Shown in pieces: positions 1-10,199 of a stretch of DNA of 31,281 nt. Origin of the DNA: Chara braunii (lineage: Eukaryota; Streptophyta; Charophyceae; Charales; Characeae); NCBI GenBank assembly GCA_003427395.1, contig BFEA01000157.1:2445638-2476918 (forward strand). Reading direction: 5' to 3'. The notes under the pieces were generated by a model. It made no database searches, was not told where the DNA came from, and saw nothing but the letters and a program-made list of their open reading frames with translations. A program made the translations under genes and the position numbers. Position 1 is the stretch's first letter; every line of letters begins with the position of its first letter.

Positions 1-42
<42 letters not shown>
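1..42. repeat. Poly-T tract at window edge
   Basis: The window opens with 42 consecutive T. Further homopolymers lie at 607-633 (A), 1101-1119 (T) and 1162-1175 (A). The rest of 43-1190 shows no convincing gene: reading frames there are short and overlap the homopolymers. Confidence 0.95.
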
Positions 43-163
43 CCAAAAGCTCTATTGGTTTGACGGCAGTGATGTCCACAGAGATCAGTTCAGTCGAACT
101 ACCGCAGTGCCTGTGTGCCTATGCCCTAGGTTAGTTAATTGCAATCGAGGTTACCGACGTAGT

Positions 164-267
164 TTCACCGAGGTTAATCGAGGTTAATTAACCGTAAGAT
201 GGCTCTGCTGCAACGCTTCACCGAGGTTAATCAAGTGTTAATTAACCGTAAGATGCCTCTGCCTGCA
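164..267. repeat. Two-copy 53-bp tandem repeat
   Basis: Two adjacent copies (164-216 and 217-267) share the start TTCACCGAGGTTAATC and the core TTAATTAACCGTAAGATG. They differ by a few substitutions and small indels. No coding role is seen. Confidence 0.8.
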
Positions 268-581
268 GAAGCATGCTGGGTGCTCCTCGGCCCCAGCCCT
301 TGGGCACTGGGCCCGTTATGAATAAATGATACCAATTTACCAAAACAAATGATCGGAAGAGACGGAGTTATGGTTGACAGAGGGCCTCCCTCCACTACTC
401 TCGAAATGTACAAAATGAGAATGAATCTTCTGCTAGAACTTGGAAAGGTACACGGCCATATTTTTTGTCTTTTGCGCATGTCGAGAGCAGTAGAGACAGG
501 CCCAGAGTTATTAGAACAAGGAAAAGAGGTGGAGCTATGCTTTGACGGTCGCCTGATCTATTCCGCTTCCACGTCATCACC

Positions 582-606
582 AGAACGAATCTGACGATCG
601 TCTGGG

Positions 607-637
<31 letters not shown>

Positions 638-644
638 GAATCTG
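582..644 (+). mobile_element. Poly(A) insertion with 12-bp target-site duplication
   Basis: AGAACGAATCTG occurs at 582-593 and again at 633-644. Between the copies are only about 13 bp of sequence and a 27-nt A run. A direct repeat flanking a sequence that ends in poly(A) is the hallmark of target-primed reverse transcription. This looks like a retroposed tail with almost no body, i.e. an extremely 5'-truncated LINE or SINE insertion. Local slippage duplication is the alternative. Confidence 0.5.
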
Positions 645-1093
645 TGATCGAGGCAGCAGTCCGCCGGCTCCCTGAACCCGAACGGAAAACACTTCAAAAA
701 AGTAACTCTGTCCCAATGCACTTGCCCGTCTAAGCGTCCAGGTGCATGCTCTCGGACTGGATCTCAACCCCTTCGGTTCCCCCAGCGTGAGAGAACGACT
801 CTGTAGGCACCTTTCTGGCCCTGTAGTCTTGGGTGCGTTTTCAGACTGAGGACCGTGGGCCAAGTCCCACTAGCAGCGTTGAGTTTCCTCAACGCCTGAA
901 CCTAGTCGTGTTTGTTTGACATGTGCCGAAATGACGTCGCGTTTCCTCACCGGCACATCTCCACAAAGACGTCCAGATTCAGGACTTGACGAAACTCAAC
1001 ACTGCTTGTGGGACTTGGCCCCGTGCCTTCCCTGCGTGTGGACTCGTTCTTTTTTCTCTTTTCTTCCTTTTCCCCTTCTCAACGGCCTTGGGA

Positions 1094-1128
1094 TATCATC
1101 TTTTTTTTTTTTTTTTTTTATCATCTTT
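1094..1128 (-). mobile_element. Poly(T) insertion with short flanking direct repeat
   Basis: TATCATCTTT occurs at 1094-1103 and 1119-1128, on either side of a 19-nt T run. Read on the minus strand this is a bare poly(A) tail flanked by a direct repeat of about 7-10 bp, the same pattern as at 582-644. Confidence 0.4.
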
Positions 1129-1161
1129 GAACTGACCGGCCCCAGGTAATGTTTATTTTCG

Positions 1162-1269
1162 AAAAAAAAAAAAAAGATCATTTTCACCAATCTGACTCCA
1201 GCCCGATTCGATCTCAGGTCTGCAATTCAACAGACTGAGTTCATGGTTGTACCAACTGAGCTATAGGCC
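1162..1269 (-). other. tRNA-derived pol III unit (SINE head or tRNA relic)
   Basis: On the minus strand, from 1269, the sequence starts GGCCTAT and runs into an A-box-like TAGCTCAGTTGGTA (1250-1263). A B-box-like GAGATCGAATC follows (1205-1215), then a run of 14 T (the A run at 1162-1175), which would terminate pol III. An anticodon-like stem GTCTG/CAGAC encloses an 8-nt loop. The acceptor and T stems do not pair properly, so this is not a functional tRNA. A tRNA-derived SINE or tRNA pseudogene fits best. Confidence 0.55.
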
Positions 1270-1270
1270 A

Positions 1271-1759
1271 CAGTCCATGCACTTTTTTCTGTTTCGCTTG
1301 CTTGTGTGTTCAGACCCAATCCATCGGCGCCACTGATTCTGTTCGCTCATTGGCAAGCAATCGGATTCTGTAGAGACGATGATCGTTTTGAAGAAGGCAA
1401 CTGGCCCTCATGTGATGAACAAATCGCCGCGTCACCATCCTCGTATTCCGGATGTACTACTAGTTTTTCCGTCCCAGAAGGTTCACAGACGCCACGCTTT
1501 TGAACGTTGTTCAGCCTTAGTTCTTTTCGTAGAGTTTTAGAGAGATTTGAGCTCACGATCTGCTCATTAAAACGCTTGTACATGACCCCAGCCTTGCTGA
1601 AATTGGGCATATATGATAAAAAGGGCTCTGCTGGCCCGGAGAGCCTTGCTCAGCCTGAGTGCTGCGGCCAACTTTGTGAGGCACACCGGGCCCCGTTCCC
1701 AGCTTTGCTAATAAGTTCGTGCTTTTTCCCAAAAAAAATAAAATAAAATTATATATATA
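1271..1759. other. No gene recognised
   Basis: Reading frames up to about 87 codons occur on both strands but show no motif, no compositional coding signal and no neighbour relationship. Nothing identifiable. Confidence 0.6.
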
Positions 1760-1906
1760 TTAAACCACCAGTACTACGCCTTAATGCTACACAATTTTAG
1801 GACACGTACTGGCCACTACAGGAGCGCCCAAATTCATCCAACTAGAAACGTTTCCACTCTATTTTTTTTCCGCGGCCTATAGCTGGGCCAAGTACTGGTG
1901 GTTTAA
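1760..1906. mobile_element. MITE-like element with TTAA ends
   Basis: The left end TTAAACCACCAGTACT (1760-1775) and the right end AGTACTGGTGGTTTAA (1891-1906) are a perfect 16-bp inverted repeat. Each end carries TTAA outermost, as expected for a TTAA target duplication (piggyBac-like) with ACCACCA as terminal inverted repeat. The 147-bp body is non-coding. Assignment to piggyBac rests only on the TTAA termini. Confidence 0.55.
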
Positions 1907-2178
1907 GCTGCCTTCTCCTCATCGGGGGACAGCCATATTTTGGTAGGTTCTGAAAAGACAGATATGTTCCATGACATGGCAGAACGCCAGTTAAAACATA
2001 TGTGAGGTGAGAGAAAAAAAAAACTTCCATCGCCTGGTCCGAAAAACTCGGCGCCGACACACCCTCGATAAAATAAATCAGCAGCCGCTGTCGCGTTTCG
2101 GCCTCTGACAGGGGGCCGCAGTCACACATCGGTTGAGGGCCCCTCACCGTGACTTTCGGAGGCCCGAAATGCAACAAA

Positions 2179-2208
2179 GGCCGCCGATAAAATTCATCAA
2201 CGGCGGCC
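2179..2208. repeat. GC-rich stem-loop inside the MITE cluster
   Basis: GGCCGCCG (2179-2186) and CGGCGGCC (2201-2208) form a perfect 8-bp inverted repeat around an AT-rich 14-nt loop. Related segments with GATAAAAT/GATGAAAT cores next to CGGC-rich arms occur near 2067-2100 and 2308-2345, so this is a repeated palindromic module. Confidence 0.6.
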
Positions 2209-2229
2209 TGGCCCCGAAAGTTGCAACCG

Positions 2230-2465
2230 TTAAACCACCACCACCTTTCCCTCATATCGGCCGTGGGGTGGGTCCCCACACGTTTTAGAGGCCGGAACAA
2301 AACGTCGGGCGCTGATGAAATTTATCAACAACAGCCGGTGTTCGGCCCAGCCCCGAAATATGTGGTGTAGGCTATATTCCCACTTTTCCCAACACTGGGA
2401 AAGGTAGTGGTGGTTTAACGAGCCGCAGCTGCGAAACATAGCTGGGAAAGGTACTGATGGTTTAA
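2230..2465. mobile_element. Second TTAA-ended MITE plus an extra right end
   Basis: A left end with TTAAACCACCACCACC (2230-2245) is matched by a right end at 2397-2418 that also carries TTAA (2415-2418); one base differs within the inverted repeats. A further right-end sequence with GCTGGGAAAGGTACTGATGG and TTAA lies at 2441-2465. It resembles the right end of the element at 1760-1906. Nested insertion, or an outer element spanning 1760-2465, would explain three right ends and two left ends. Confidence 0.5.
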
Positions 2466-2560
2466 CAGTTGCATGTGTACCATTCACCGACAAGGTAGGT
2501 ACCGAGTACCAGACTCTGGGACTTGCTCCATTGCTCACCACATGCATAAAACAACAAAAA

Positions 2561-2667
2561 ATATGGCAGTGTATATGCTCATGTTAAATATGGCAGTGTA
2601 TATGCTCATGTTAAATATGGCAGTGTATATGCTCATGTTAAATATGGCAGTGTATATGCTCATGTTT
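2561..2667 (+). repeat. 27-bp tandem repeat, four copies
   Basis: The unit, starting ATATGGCAGTGTATATGCTC, is repeated four times with almost no divergence. The unit is nine codons long, so one frame stays open through the array. The only reading frame is the repeat itself, so I do not call a gene. Confidence 0.9.
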
Positions 2668-2689
2668 TAGTGGAAGGTGCATTCTTTTT

Positions 2690-4200
2690 CTTCTTTTTTT
2701 TTTGTAAGGACACAACCCCCTTTATATTATGGGAGGGCACGGGCCCGATTACTTATCCCCGGCAAGCATACTATCTGTAATCAAAGGAATTAAGTGTCCA
2801 CAGCGTTTCAACGATCATCGTCAGGCAACAGGAGAGTAATTAGAGTACCCAGTCCTACCAAGCTAACTTTGGAGCCTTTTAGAACTGCATAGCGATCCGT
2901 ATGGCACCGCGTATGCGTACAGCCGTATGAATCCGTATGCGTACGCTACTCGTACAGGAGGTGCCCCGTATGTTCTTTATTTTCTTTTTTTGGGGGGGGT
3001 GTTGGTGAGTGCCCATGCACCCTGTATACCTGAAATCAGCCCAAAAAACGAAGTTCCAAGGCCGATTTCATGCATACACGGTCTGTGGTTATAACATTCT
3101 TGTCCACTATTTTTTAATGGTTATGTCTGATATATTTATCAATTCGATATAGCCCCTCGACGCAATCATGATTTCAATTTTAAATCCACTTCAGACATCC
3201 CTCAAATACAACACATCCTCACCCAACCCTAAAGTTGGGTTGTATACATTCACGATTTTCCTCGGTTTGACACAACATTTGTGAAATCGTGACTTCAACA
3301 CATTTTCAAACTGAAACTGTGATAGCGCCCTAGTTTTCCTTATGGACAAGAAAAGCACAAAATGCGTGGGTGCATGTGTGTTTTGTTTGTGTCATGTGTA
3401 ACACTGTGAGTATGTTTGATGGTGTGTGTGTATTCCTTTCGACCACACATACACACACACACACAGGCATATTGCCATTGCAATTAATTTTTGGTTTTCT
3501 TTATATTGCCCTTTTTTTGTTCTTATTTTTTTCTCGTATTTTAATAAGAAATTTGGGATTGGTGCTAAACAAAATATGGTTTGTCTCTTTTTGTTACATA
3601 ACATGTTTTTCTTCTCATATTTGTTTGTTTTTATTTTTCCCGTACATTTAGGTGGCCACGTACGGGGTAATATACGTAAATTGTGCGTAGGTTACGTACG
3701 AAAACGCCCCGTACATGTACATGTGACTCGGGCAACATAGGTGTGGAGCAAAAACCTTTGATTTTTTTAAACTTCGAAAACTTTAAGTGGAAAAAAAAAT
3801 GTACCCAGAAAGGAAAATCAATAATCATGAATTTCAAACTGCAATAATTTTGAGAGGGTTCCGGGGGGTGAGCCGTGAAAACTAAGAGGACCCAAAAAAC
3901 GATTGATATCAATCATCGATCGTAAAAAAAAAAAACCCAAGTCTGCAATGCTAAAATCCTAAGTTAAATGATTGTTACGGAAGATAACTCACCTACCATT
4001 CACTTGTGACCAGGTACGCCTATCTCAAGCTAAGGGTTTATAAATTGTCCATGTAGAGCGCATACCCCCCCTAGTCATTGCGATCATCGGGGGGAGGGAG
4101 GATCGGTTGAGCATTCAAAATCTTCCAAAACCATCGTGAGTGCAGGTCCAAAATTATAATGGTTCTCATTAAATTCCAAAGATATGAAGTTAGGAAAGCG
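2690..4200. other. Non-coding; CGTA-rich segments and short CA/TG runs
   Basis: No gene is recognised. The stretches 2895-2975 and 3655-3730 are both rich in CGTAC, CGTATG and CCCCGTA words and may be the two edges of one old repeat. A short hairpin ACCCAAC/GTTGGGT sits at 3221-3240, and a (CA)n-type run at 3440-3464. AT-rich reading frames at 3370-3740 encode low-complexity F/L/I-rich peptides and are rejected. Confidence 0.5.
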
Positions 4201-4269
4201 ACCCCACACCCGAGTAAGGAAAGAAAAAAACATAATTATAACATTCTTATGTTTATGGGAGAAATCGAC

Positions 4270-6664
4270 TCACAAGTTGTCTCTAATACGGATAATAACT
4301 ATCCTTTGTAAATGGAGACAAAATATATAATTTTGTCGAGCACAAGCGTTTCCGACTTTCCAAAAGGCGGAAAGGAATGTTGTCCGGGTAGTTCCAGAGA
4401 TATAAAGCCTCACATCAGATTCTGATATCGAGTTGGTTCCTAAGAGCACATCAACCATCAAGTCTTCAGTCATGAGAAAAAGGGAGGAGACCTTTTATAA
4501 GTAGGGTCATACCCACCAAAGGCATGTTGGAGTGGGTAATTCAAGTTGAAGGCGGGAGAGATCATCAGGTTTTAATAAGCAAAGTAAGCAAAGAGGGTAG
4601 ATGTAATGACTCTTGGTAAAAAGCTACGAAGTGATAAGTACAACTAATATATCGTCATCCAAAACAGGGTCATCCTCCTGGTGTTCGATAACTTCCAAAG
4701 AATATCACAAAATTTAGAGAAAGTTTTATTGGTCCATTTAATCATAGACTAAGTTTGCTCAGTGATGAAGCTCATTTTTCCTCATCTAAGTTTTAAATCC
4801 GGTTCAACAAAAATATCAAATTTTGACGTATTGAGACAGTACAACACCTTGGTGGTCAATTCTTTAAACCTCATGGATTTTCTCTGCATTTCACCGATCT
4901 TTGTGAACCATCTCGAATGATCAAAGGACAAATCAACAAATGGTGTGAAAACCTTAAATGAAAAGAATACTTGTGAATGCTTTCTCCCTCTTCGAGAAAG
5001 CACAAGGACCGGTACAAGATCAAAGGGTTGTCTGATGATTTAACCTTGAGGTTTGCACATCAGTGTTTTGCCAAGGTTATGAAAACCTGAATTACAACTC
5101 CAAGAGGATACTTCCATAAAATATGAAAGCGTCTTTTTGTTTTTTGTCATGAAGCTACTAATCAACCTTGAAGCGAGGGAAACAAAGCATAGAAACTCAC
5201 TTCTCCAGTATTGCCTGAATAGTTTTAATTAGGCATTGCCTCCAAAATGGCTGATAAGAGAGAGTTGATGAAACATGGTCATGAAGGCACCACGTCCTTG
5301 CCTTCAAATTCCACAAGTGCTTTATCAAAAAAACACCTCTCACCATCCACTTTTTGGTAAAGGTCTTAGGCTCCCCTTGCCAGGCGAACGAAACTTCTTG
5401 ATCCAATAGGACAAAGCTATTACCAAAGAGTGATTGTGCCAGGACTTGGGAAAAGAACCGAGGAGAGGGTGTCGACAATCGAAGTTTCCGCCAACATATT
5501 TTTTTTTTTGTCCAAGTACAATGTTGTTGAATTCCCTTTAAGAGATCAGGGATCATTAAGGTTGTCAAAATAGTCAATTGTGGCCACCTAAGGATACGTT
5601 ACAACAGCATGTCATCAAGCTTTCATACTTCCAGTTCGTTAACCACGAGTAGCCAAACAATATTTATGCACTGGAGTACCATGACTTGGGAACAAGGATT
5701 CATGATAGACAACCCCCCTTCTCTTGTAGGTTGAACGAGTTTGCACCATGCGACAAGGGTATGATAAATACTAGATTGACATCTAAAATCCACAAGAAAC
5801 AAGTGACAATTGTTCATATGGCTAACAACGTGGTTCGAGGAGGGAAAGTGATAACAAAAACATACCACATAGTAAATAAGATAGAGTTATTAATCACTAA
5901 AGCCCTCCCAAAGATACCACGAATAGCCCCTACCTTCCATCTTCACATCCGGCTCATGATGGTATTAAAAATATTATCAATTTGTGGATTCACCCCCCCA
6001 CCTAGTGCAATATGAATTCCAAGAACCTCAAAGAAACTTTGTCTTGGAAGGCAGCAGACATCCGAATCGGAGAGATGCGAGGTAGATTGGGAGGTCATTG
6101 CTATTGTTTTATCTCAGGTTATTTGGAACACCGAGGAAAAGTGAAAGTAGCTAAGCATCTTCGTAACTCAGTTATTTGACCCTCCCTGATTTGAATATAT
6201 GCAGAAGATTCATCCGCAAAGGCTGATGACTTTAGCTCCTAAGTAAGTAGGGGCAAACCTCTAATTGCCTCTAAAGCTTTAATCAGATCATGTCGGTGTT
6301 TGGCGTAAAGAAGATAAAGCGCAAAGGAAAGCGGGCAACCCTGTCGGACAAATCAGAAAAGTTGAAAGGAGGATGATTGCAAACTATTGACTTGAAGGAT
6401 AATTGTCTATGAGGCTAACAACATGGTCACCCAAGTTTGAAACCCCTTAACAAAATCTCAATATCGTAAACCTTTGATCAATAATATCCACCTTACTCGA
6501 TCGTAAGTTTTCTTGAAGTCAAGAAGAATCATAGTCAGGCCTTGAGGAAGAGTATTAGCAAGTTCTAAACTTTGCTTAGCAATTAGGGTATTATTAGTAA
6601 TATGGCATCCTGACAAAAAAATAGTTTGAGTGAAATGGATCAAGGAGTTAAGAGGATCCTCCAT
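4270..6664 (-). mobile_element. Decayed LINE (non-LTR retrotransposon), pol remnant
   Basis: Reading on the minus strand, reverse-transcriptase blocks appear in the right order in different frames. First comes a palm block with LLDFKKTYDRVRW around 6520-6488. Next is RQGCPLS at about 6347-6318. Then FADE, the degenerate FADD catalytic box, at about 6220-6200. Last is the C-terminal block with WCKLVQPTREGGL around 5770-5720, typical of plant L1-type ORF2. Frames at 5577-5197 and 5003-4782 fit the diverged 3' part by position; assignment down to 4270 is weak. Stops and frameshifts throughout make it non-functional. No endonuclease domain or poly(A) tail is recognised. Confidence 0.75.
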
Positions 6665-6739
6665 CGGGAGGCAATTACCTTTGCCTTTGGATGCGAGGCT
6701 TTGGCTCCAATTTTAGTCATGGAACCGACAAAATCCCCT

Positions 6740-8490
6740 AAAACTATAGTGAGCTAGCCCTAGAGACATGCATATTTTACTTTTTTTAATTCTTTGTGGG
6801 CGTAATTGCGGTCAGGTGCATTTAAAGGAAACACGGTCATATACTTACATACCACGATGTTGTGGGTTTGCAACCTGTACTAGAGAGAGAGAATGGAGGG
6901 CAGCGCAACGTTGGGTACAGTTGTGGAGCAGGTTTGAATTCATGCGACTCTGAGTTCACCAACGACGGGTCATTTCAAAGATGACGTCTCTATGGAAAAA
7001 AAAAATGTTGCAATACATGCATTTTATATCTATATAGGTTGCTCTTGGGGGGTTCGTGTCTCGGTGGGGGGCTGCACCTGATGGAAAATGGGTCTAGCAT
7101 CTCTTTTACAGAGAGACATTTGGATGAGAGTTATGTAAATTATGTCATGAAATGAGGGTTTGAGAAGGTTTAGAGTGTGGGTGGGGGTTTGCCTCTTCAG
7201 CCTAAAGCATGTCGCCATAACTACACTTTTCTCTGCTAGCAACCCTCCCCTCCCTCCTTGTGTCTCCTTCAGATATTGTTGCCTACTTCTGATCTCTCTA
7301 AACCCTTGCCTCGAGATATAAATAGAATGCCTCTCACATGCTCATGTATTACTTTGTACATCATATCCATTTTCCCTTTGCCCCTAGTGTTCCTCCCGTG
7401 CTTCATTCTCGTGTCACCCAAATTCCCCTTTTCCTACTCCGCATTCCATGTCATACCATCCCGTGATTCCCATCTCTACCAGGCTTCATGATGAGGAGGG
7501 GGGGGAAGTTTGGGAAGTCTGCAGGCAATTTCATAGGAATGGATGCATCCAACTTTGTCTACTCACGAAAGAGGAGATGGTAATCTGTGGCCATCCCCCG
7601 GTTCCCTTGGGTCGCCCATTACCCCCCTTTCAATGCCACCTTCCCTATCCTCCCACCTTGCATCCCCCCAAGCCAGCTTCAAGTTGTTCGAATCCTTGGA
7701 TGTTGTCCTATTTCCGTCAGCAGGTGAAGGTCGTTTATTTGTGCTTTCGCCCCTTTTCATTGTATAGTTATGTCTATTTGTATTTGTTGTTGAATGTTAA
7801 CCATAAACTCGGGACCTTCCAACCTCGCTCCCTCCATCTTGTACGCGCATCAAAGACGCCAGAGGGCCCATAGCACAACCCTTCTACCTAATTTAAACAG
7901 GTGAGTGAAGTCGTATGAGGCCCATATTTCATACACCAAGGAGCCGCCGTTTAAAGTTGGTTCCAAATCCTGTCTCACCAGCTCCAGAGCTAGACAACGT
8001 CTGGACATTGCAGGGAGATTTGTTGGATTGTTTCAACTGTTTTCTCATCAGGAATGCGTTGGAGCATAATTTCCATCAGGGTAGGGCGAACCCCCTTTTG
8101 TTCTAACAATGCCCATTGTATTGAAGTTCCCAGACCAGAGAAAATGAAGAGGGTTTGGTATCCCCTTCAGGTGTTCGAGACAGACCAGAGAACAGAAAAG
8201 AGGGTTTGGTATGTCCTATTCCCAGCATGGCAGACAGAGTGAGTACCCCTGTTACTGGGGTCATCCCTGATGTAGATGCCTGATCAAGAGCTAAGGTAAC
8301 CTTCACGTGAAAAACGAACAGTTGAGCAAGTCAAACAAGCACACAAAATCCTTCTTACATTTTTATTTGGTGGCCGACAAGCGGCCTGGTTCACGAGGAA
8401 CCTGCATCTCTGGCCTTAAGGAAGCCAAACTCTCAGGCCTGGGACGCTATGAGCTGGACTATGAACTGAAAAATTTTATGGGCTGAAGTC
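6740..8490. other. No gene recognised; small local duplication
   Basis: Several frames of 60-140 codons overlap each other but show no domain, and the pyrimidine-rich composition at 7240-7700 explains their length. A near-duplicate of about 37 bp starts with CAGACCAGAG at 8131 and again at 8181. Nothing else is identified. Confidence 0.5.
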
Positions 8491-8494
8491 GAAC

Positions 8495-8965
8495 TCAGAA
8501 AGCTGAGAAGAAGTCGCGCTTATACATAACGTAAAAGATGGCCATGAGTTCGAGCTGGAAAAGAAAGACAAGAAAGAAGATGCTAAAGAGAATGCAGTGA
8601 TTAGGGTGATGGGGTGATGAGACAGTACATGGGACAGAGGGGGGCGGAGCCGGCACTATCGCTTTGCTTACTGCAGGAGTGAAGGGAACTCTAGGTATAT
8701 AAGGAGGTGAAGAGGCGCTAGGTGTGCCATAGCGCGCATCAAACTTCTTTCGGAGGAATTCCATCATGTCAGGAGATGGGGTCCTCTCGTACCATCCTGC
8801 TGATGAATAGCGGGGGTACGGTCTTGGACGGCCGTAGCCTCGTGGCTCCTCCTCTTCCTCCTCCTCTGAGCTATAATCTCGTTGTGCCCTAGCTGGTGGT
8901 TCCTCTTTTGCTTTCCCTCCTCTTCCTCCACTTCCTCTACCCTGTCCGCGGCGTGCCTCAGGCAT
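8495..8965 (-). CDS. Unrecognised ORF, RG/acid/proline-rich, possible first exon
   Basis: An ATG at 8965 opens a 156-codon frame. Residues 1-25 are rich in R and G, followed by a seven-residue E run near residue 40. A Y/P/R-rich part follows, then a segment with DMMEFLRKKFDARYG near residues 66-80. After about residue 98 the composition changes to a hydrophobic, AT-rich tail. At that change the minus strand reads CA|GTAAGC (GT at 8671-8670), a fair plant-type splice donor. The real coding part may therefore be an exon at 8965-8672 with the tail being intron. No family is recognised. A gag-like or disordered nucleic-acid-binding N-terminus is possible but unproven. Confidence 0.35.
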   Translation of the reverse strand: MPEARRGQGRGSGGRGGKAKEEPPARAQRDYSSEEEEEEEPRGYGRPRPYPRYSSAGWYERTPSPDMMEFLRKKFDARYGTPSASSPPYIPRVPFTPAVSKAIVPAPPPSVPCTVSSPHHPNHCILFSIFFLVFLFQLELMAIFYVMYKRDFFSAF

Positions 8966-9149
8966 GACGCACGTGAGGTGTCTAAGGGCTATGACTAAGA
9001 AAGTTGTGTGAGTGAGGTTTGCGATAATGAGATGAATCCTGAAAGCAGGAGTGTAAGACTACCAAAAGAAATAAAGAAAAACGATTGCGCCGACTACGGG
9101 AGGTTACGACATGCTACGTGAGAAAGAGGATGAGCACTAAAAGAAAAGC

Positions 9150-9360
9150 AAGTACAGAGAGAAGAAGCCTAGCACAGAGAGAAAGAAACCTAGCGCAGAG
9201 AGAGATGGTTAGCGTTGAGAAAAAAACCTAGCGCGAAGAGAGATGGTCGGCGCGGAGAGTGAGGACGAACACTTGGAAAGGAGGTGAACGCAGAGAAGAA
9301 CGATGAGCGCAAAGAAGGAAGGTGTGCCCAGAGAAGTACGAACGCTGTGAGAGAGGTGAA
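9150..9360 (+). repeat. Degenerate tandem array of about 20-bp units
   Basis: About ten imperfect units built on a CCTAGCGCAGAGAGA or GAGCGCAAAGAAG core follow one another. Phase drifts between 18 and 22 bp. Purine-rich on the plus strand; no coding signal. Confidence 0.6.
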
Positions 9361-9496
9361 GAATCAGTTAACGCAAAATTGGTAGTGCAGAAATTGCCTC
9401 CAGCTGCAATGGAAATGAGCGAGAGCATATTGGGTTACACTGTTTTTATATCGAAACTTCTCGTTCCGACCCAGCGGGGACGCTGGGTGGGGGTTT

Positions 9497-9558
9497 GGTA
9501 TTATGTCGGAGGGCACGGTGTCCCGGCCCTCCTATGTACCAAGTTCCTACATAATACC
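9497..9558. repeat. 62-bp nested palindrome
   Basis: The outer arms GGTATTATGT (9497-9506) and ACATAATACC (9549-9558) are perfect inverted repeats. A second pair, GGAGGG (9508-9513) and CCCTCC (9527-9532), is nested inside. This could be a mini-element terminus, a cruciform or an RNA hairpin; no target duplication was found. Confidence 0.5.
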
Positions 9559-9956
9559 CGTTTTCCTGCTCTGGTACCTGGATCGTTTCTCGGCGTGGAC
9601 AGGTTCCGGTGGCGTAGCTCTCAGCAAAAGGGGTGCGCCATAGGACTTTCATTGGTCCACGCAGGCTCGGCGCTCTGTTGTACAACAGTGCACAACCGGC
9701 CTGTGGTCGTGGTAGCCGCCGGGTTCGCCCTGGGACGCAGAAGTGAGAAGGTTGTCCCAGTCTTTTGAACTGCGCGTCAAGCACCCCTCTACAGAGTTAT
9801 GGGTTAGGTGCACGAAATATGGGTCGCTGATTAAAAGGGAAAAGAGAAAAAGAGGAAATGAAATACCGAATTGGAACTCCTTTTAGTTTGGGGAAAATCC
9901 AGTGGCCTTGGGCCACTGTGATGTTACGATTCCCTTCCCATTTTTGGTTTACTGAT

Positions 9957-9958
9957 TG

Positions 9959-10009
<51 letters not shown>
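9957..10009. repeat. (ATT)n microsatellite
   Basis: About 16 ATT/TTA trinucleotides in a row. A shorter ATT run at 10378-10400 is followed by sequence loosely resembling that after this one (TTTTCAG, then GGTAGGACCCC versus GGTTGGACCCC). This suggests an old duplication of roughly 9957-10190 and 10378-10560. Confidence 0.85.
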
Positions 10010-10012
<3 letters not shown>

Positions 10013-10199
10013 ATATTATTGCTAATCTTTCCTATTTTCAGTTTTCCGTCTCTTGGCCTGTCTTTTCAGAGGGGGGCTAATGGTTCGGGCGTCGAGTTTA
10101 GGCGATGGTGTTGTGGCCTAAGCAGGCCCAACCCTTCGAATATCATCTGTACCGGGTCTGCGCGTCTAGGCTCCACACGGTAGGACCCCAGTAGCTGTA

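Noticed and set aside
3221-3240. ACCCTAA word suggesting telomere repeat
   Set aside because: Only a single copy, explained by a small hairpin ACCCAAC/GTTGGGT.
7448-7873. 141-codon plus-strand frame
   Set aside because: Starts in pyrimidine-rich sequence, overlaps several equally long frames in other phases, no domain.
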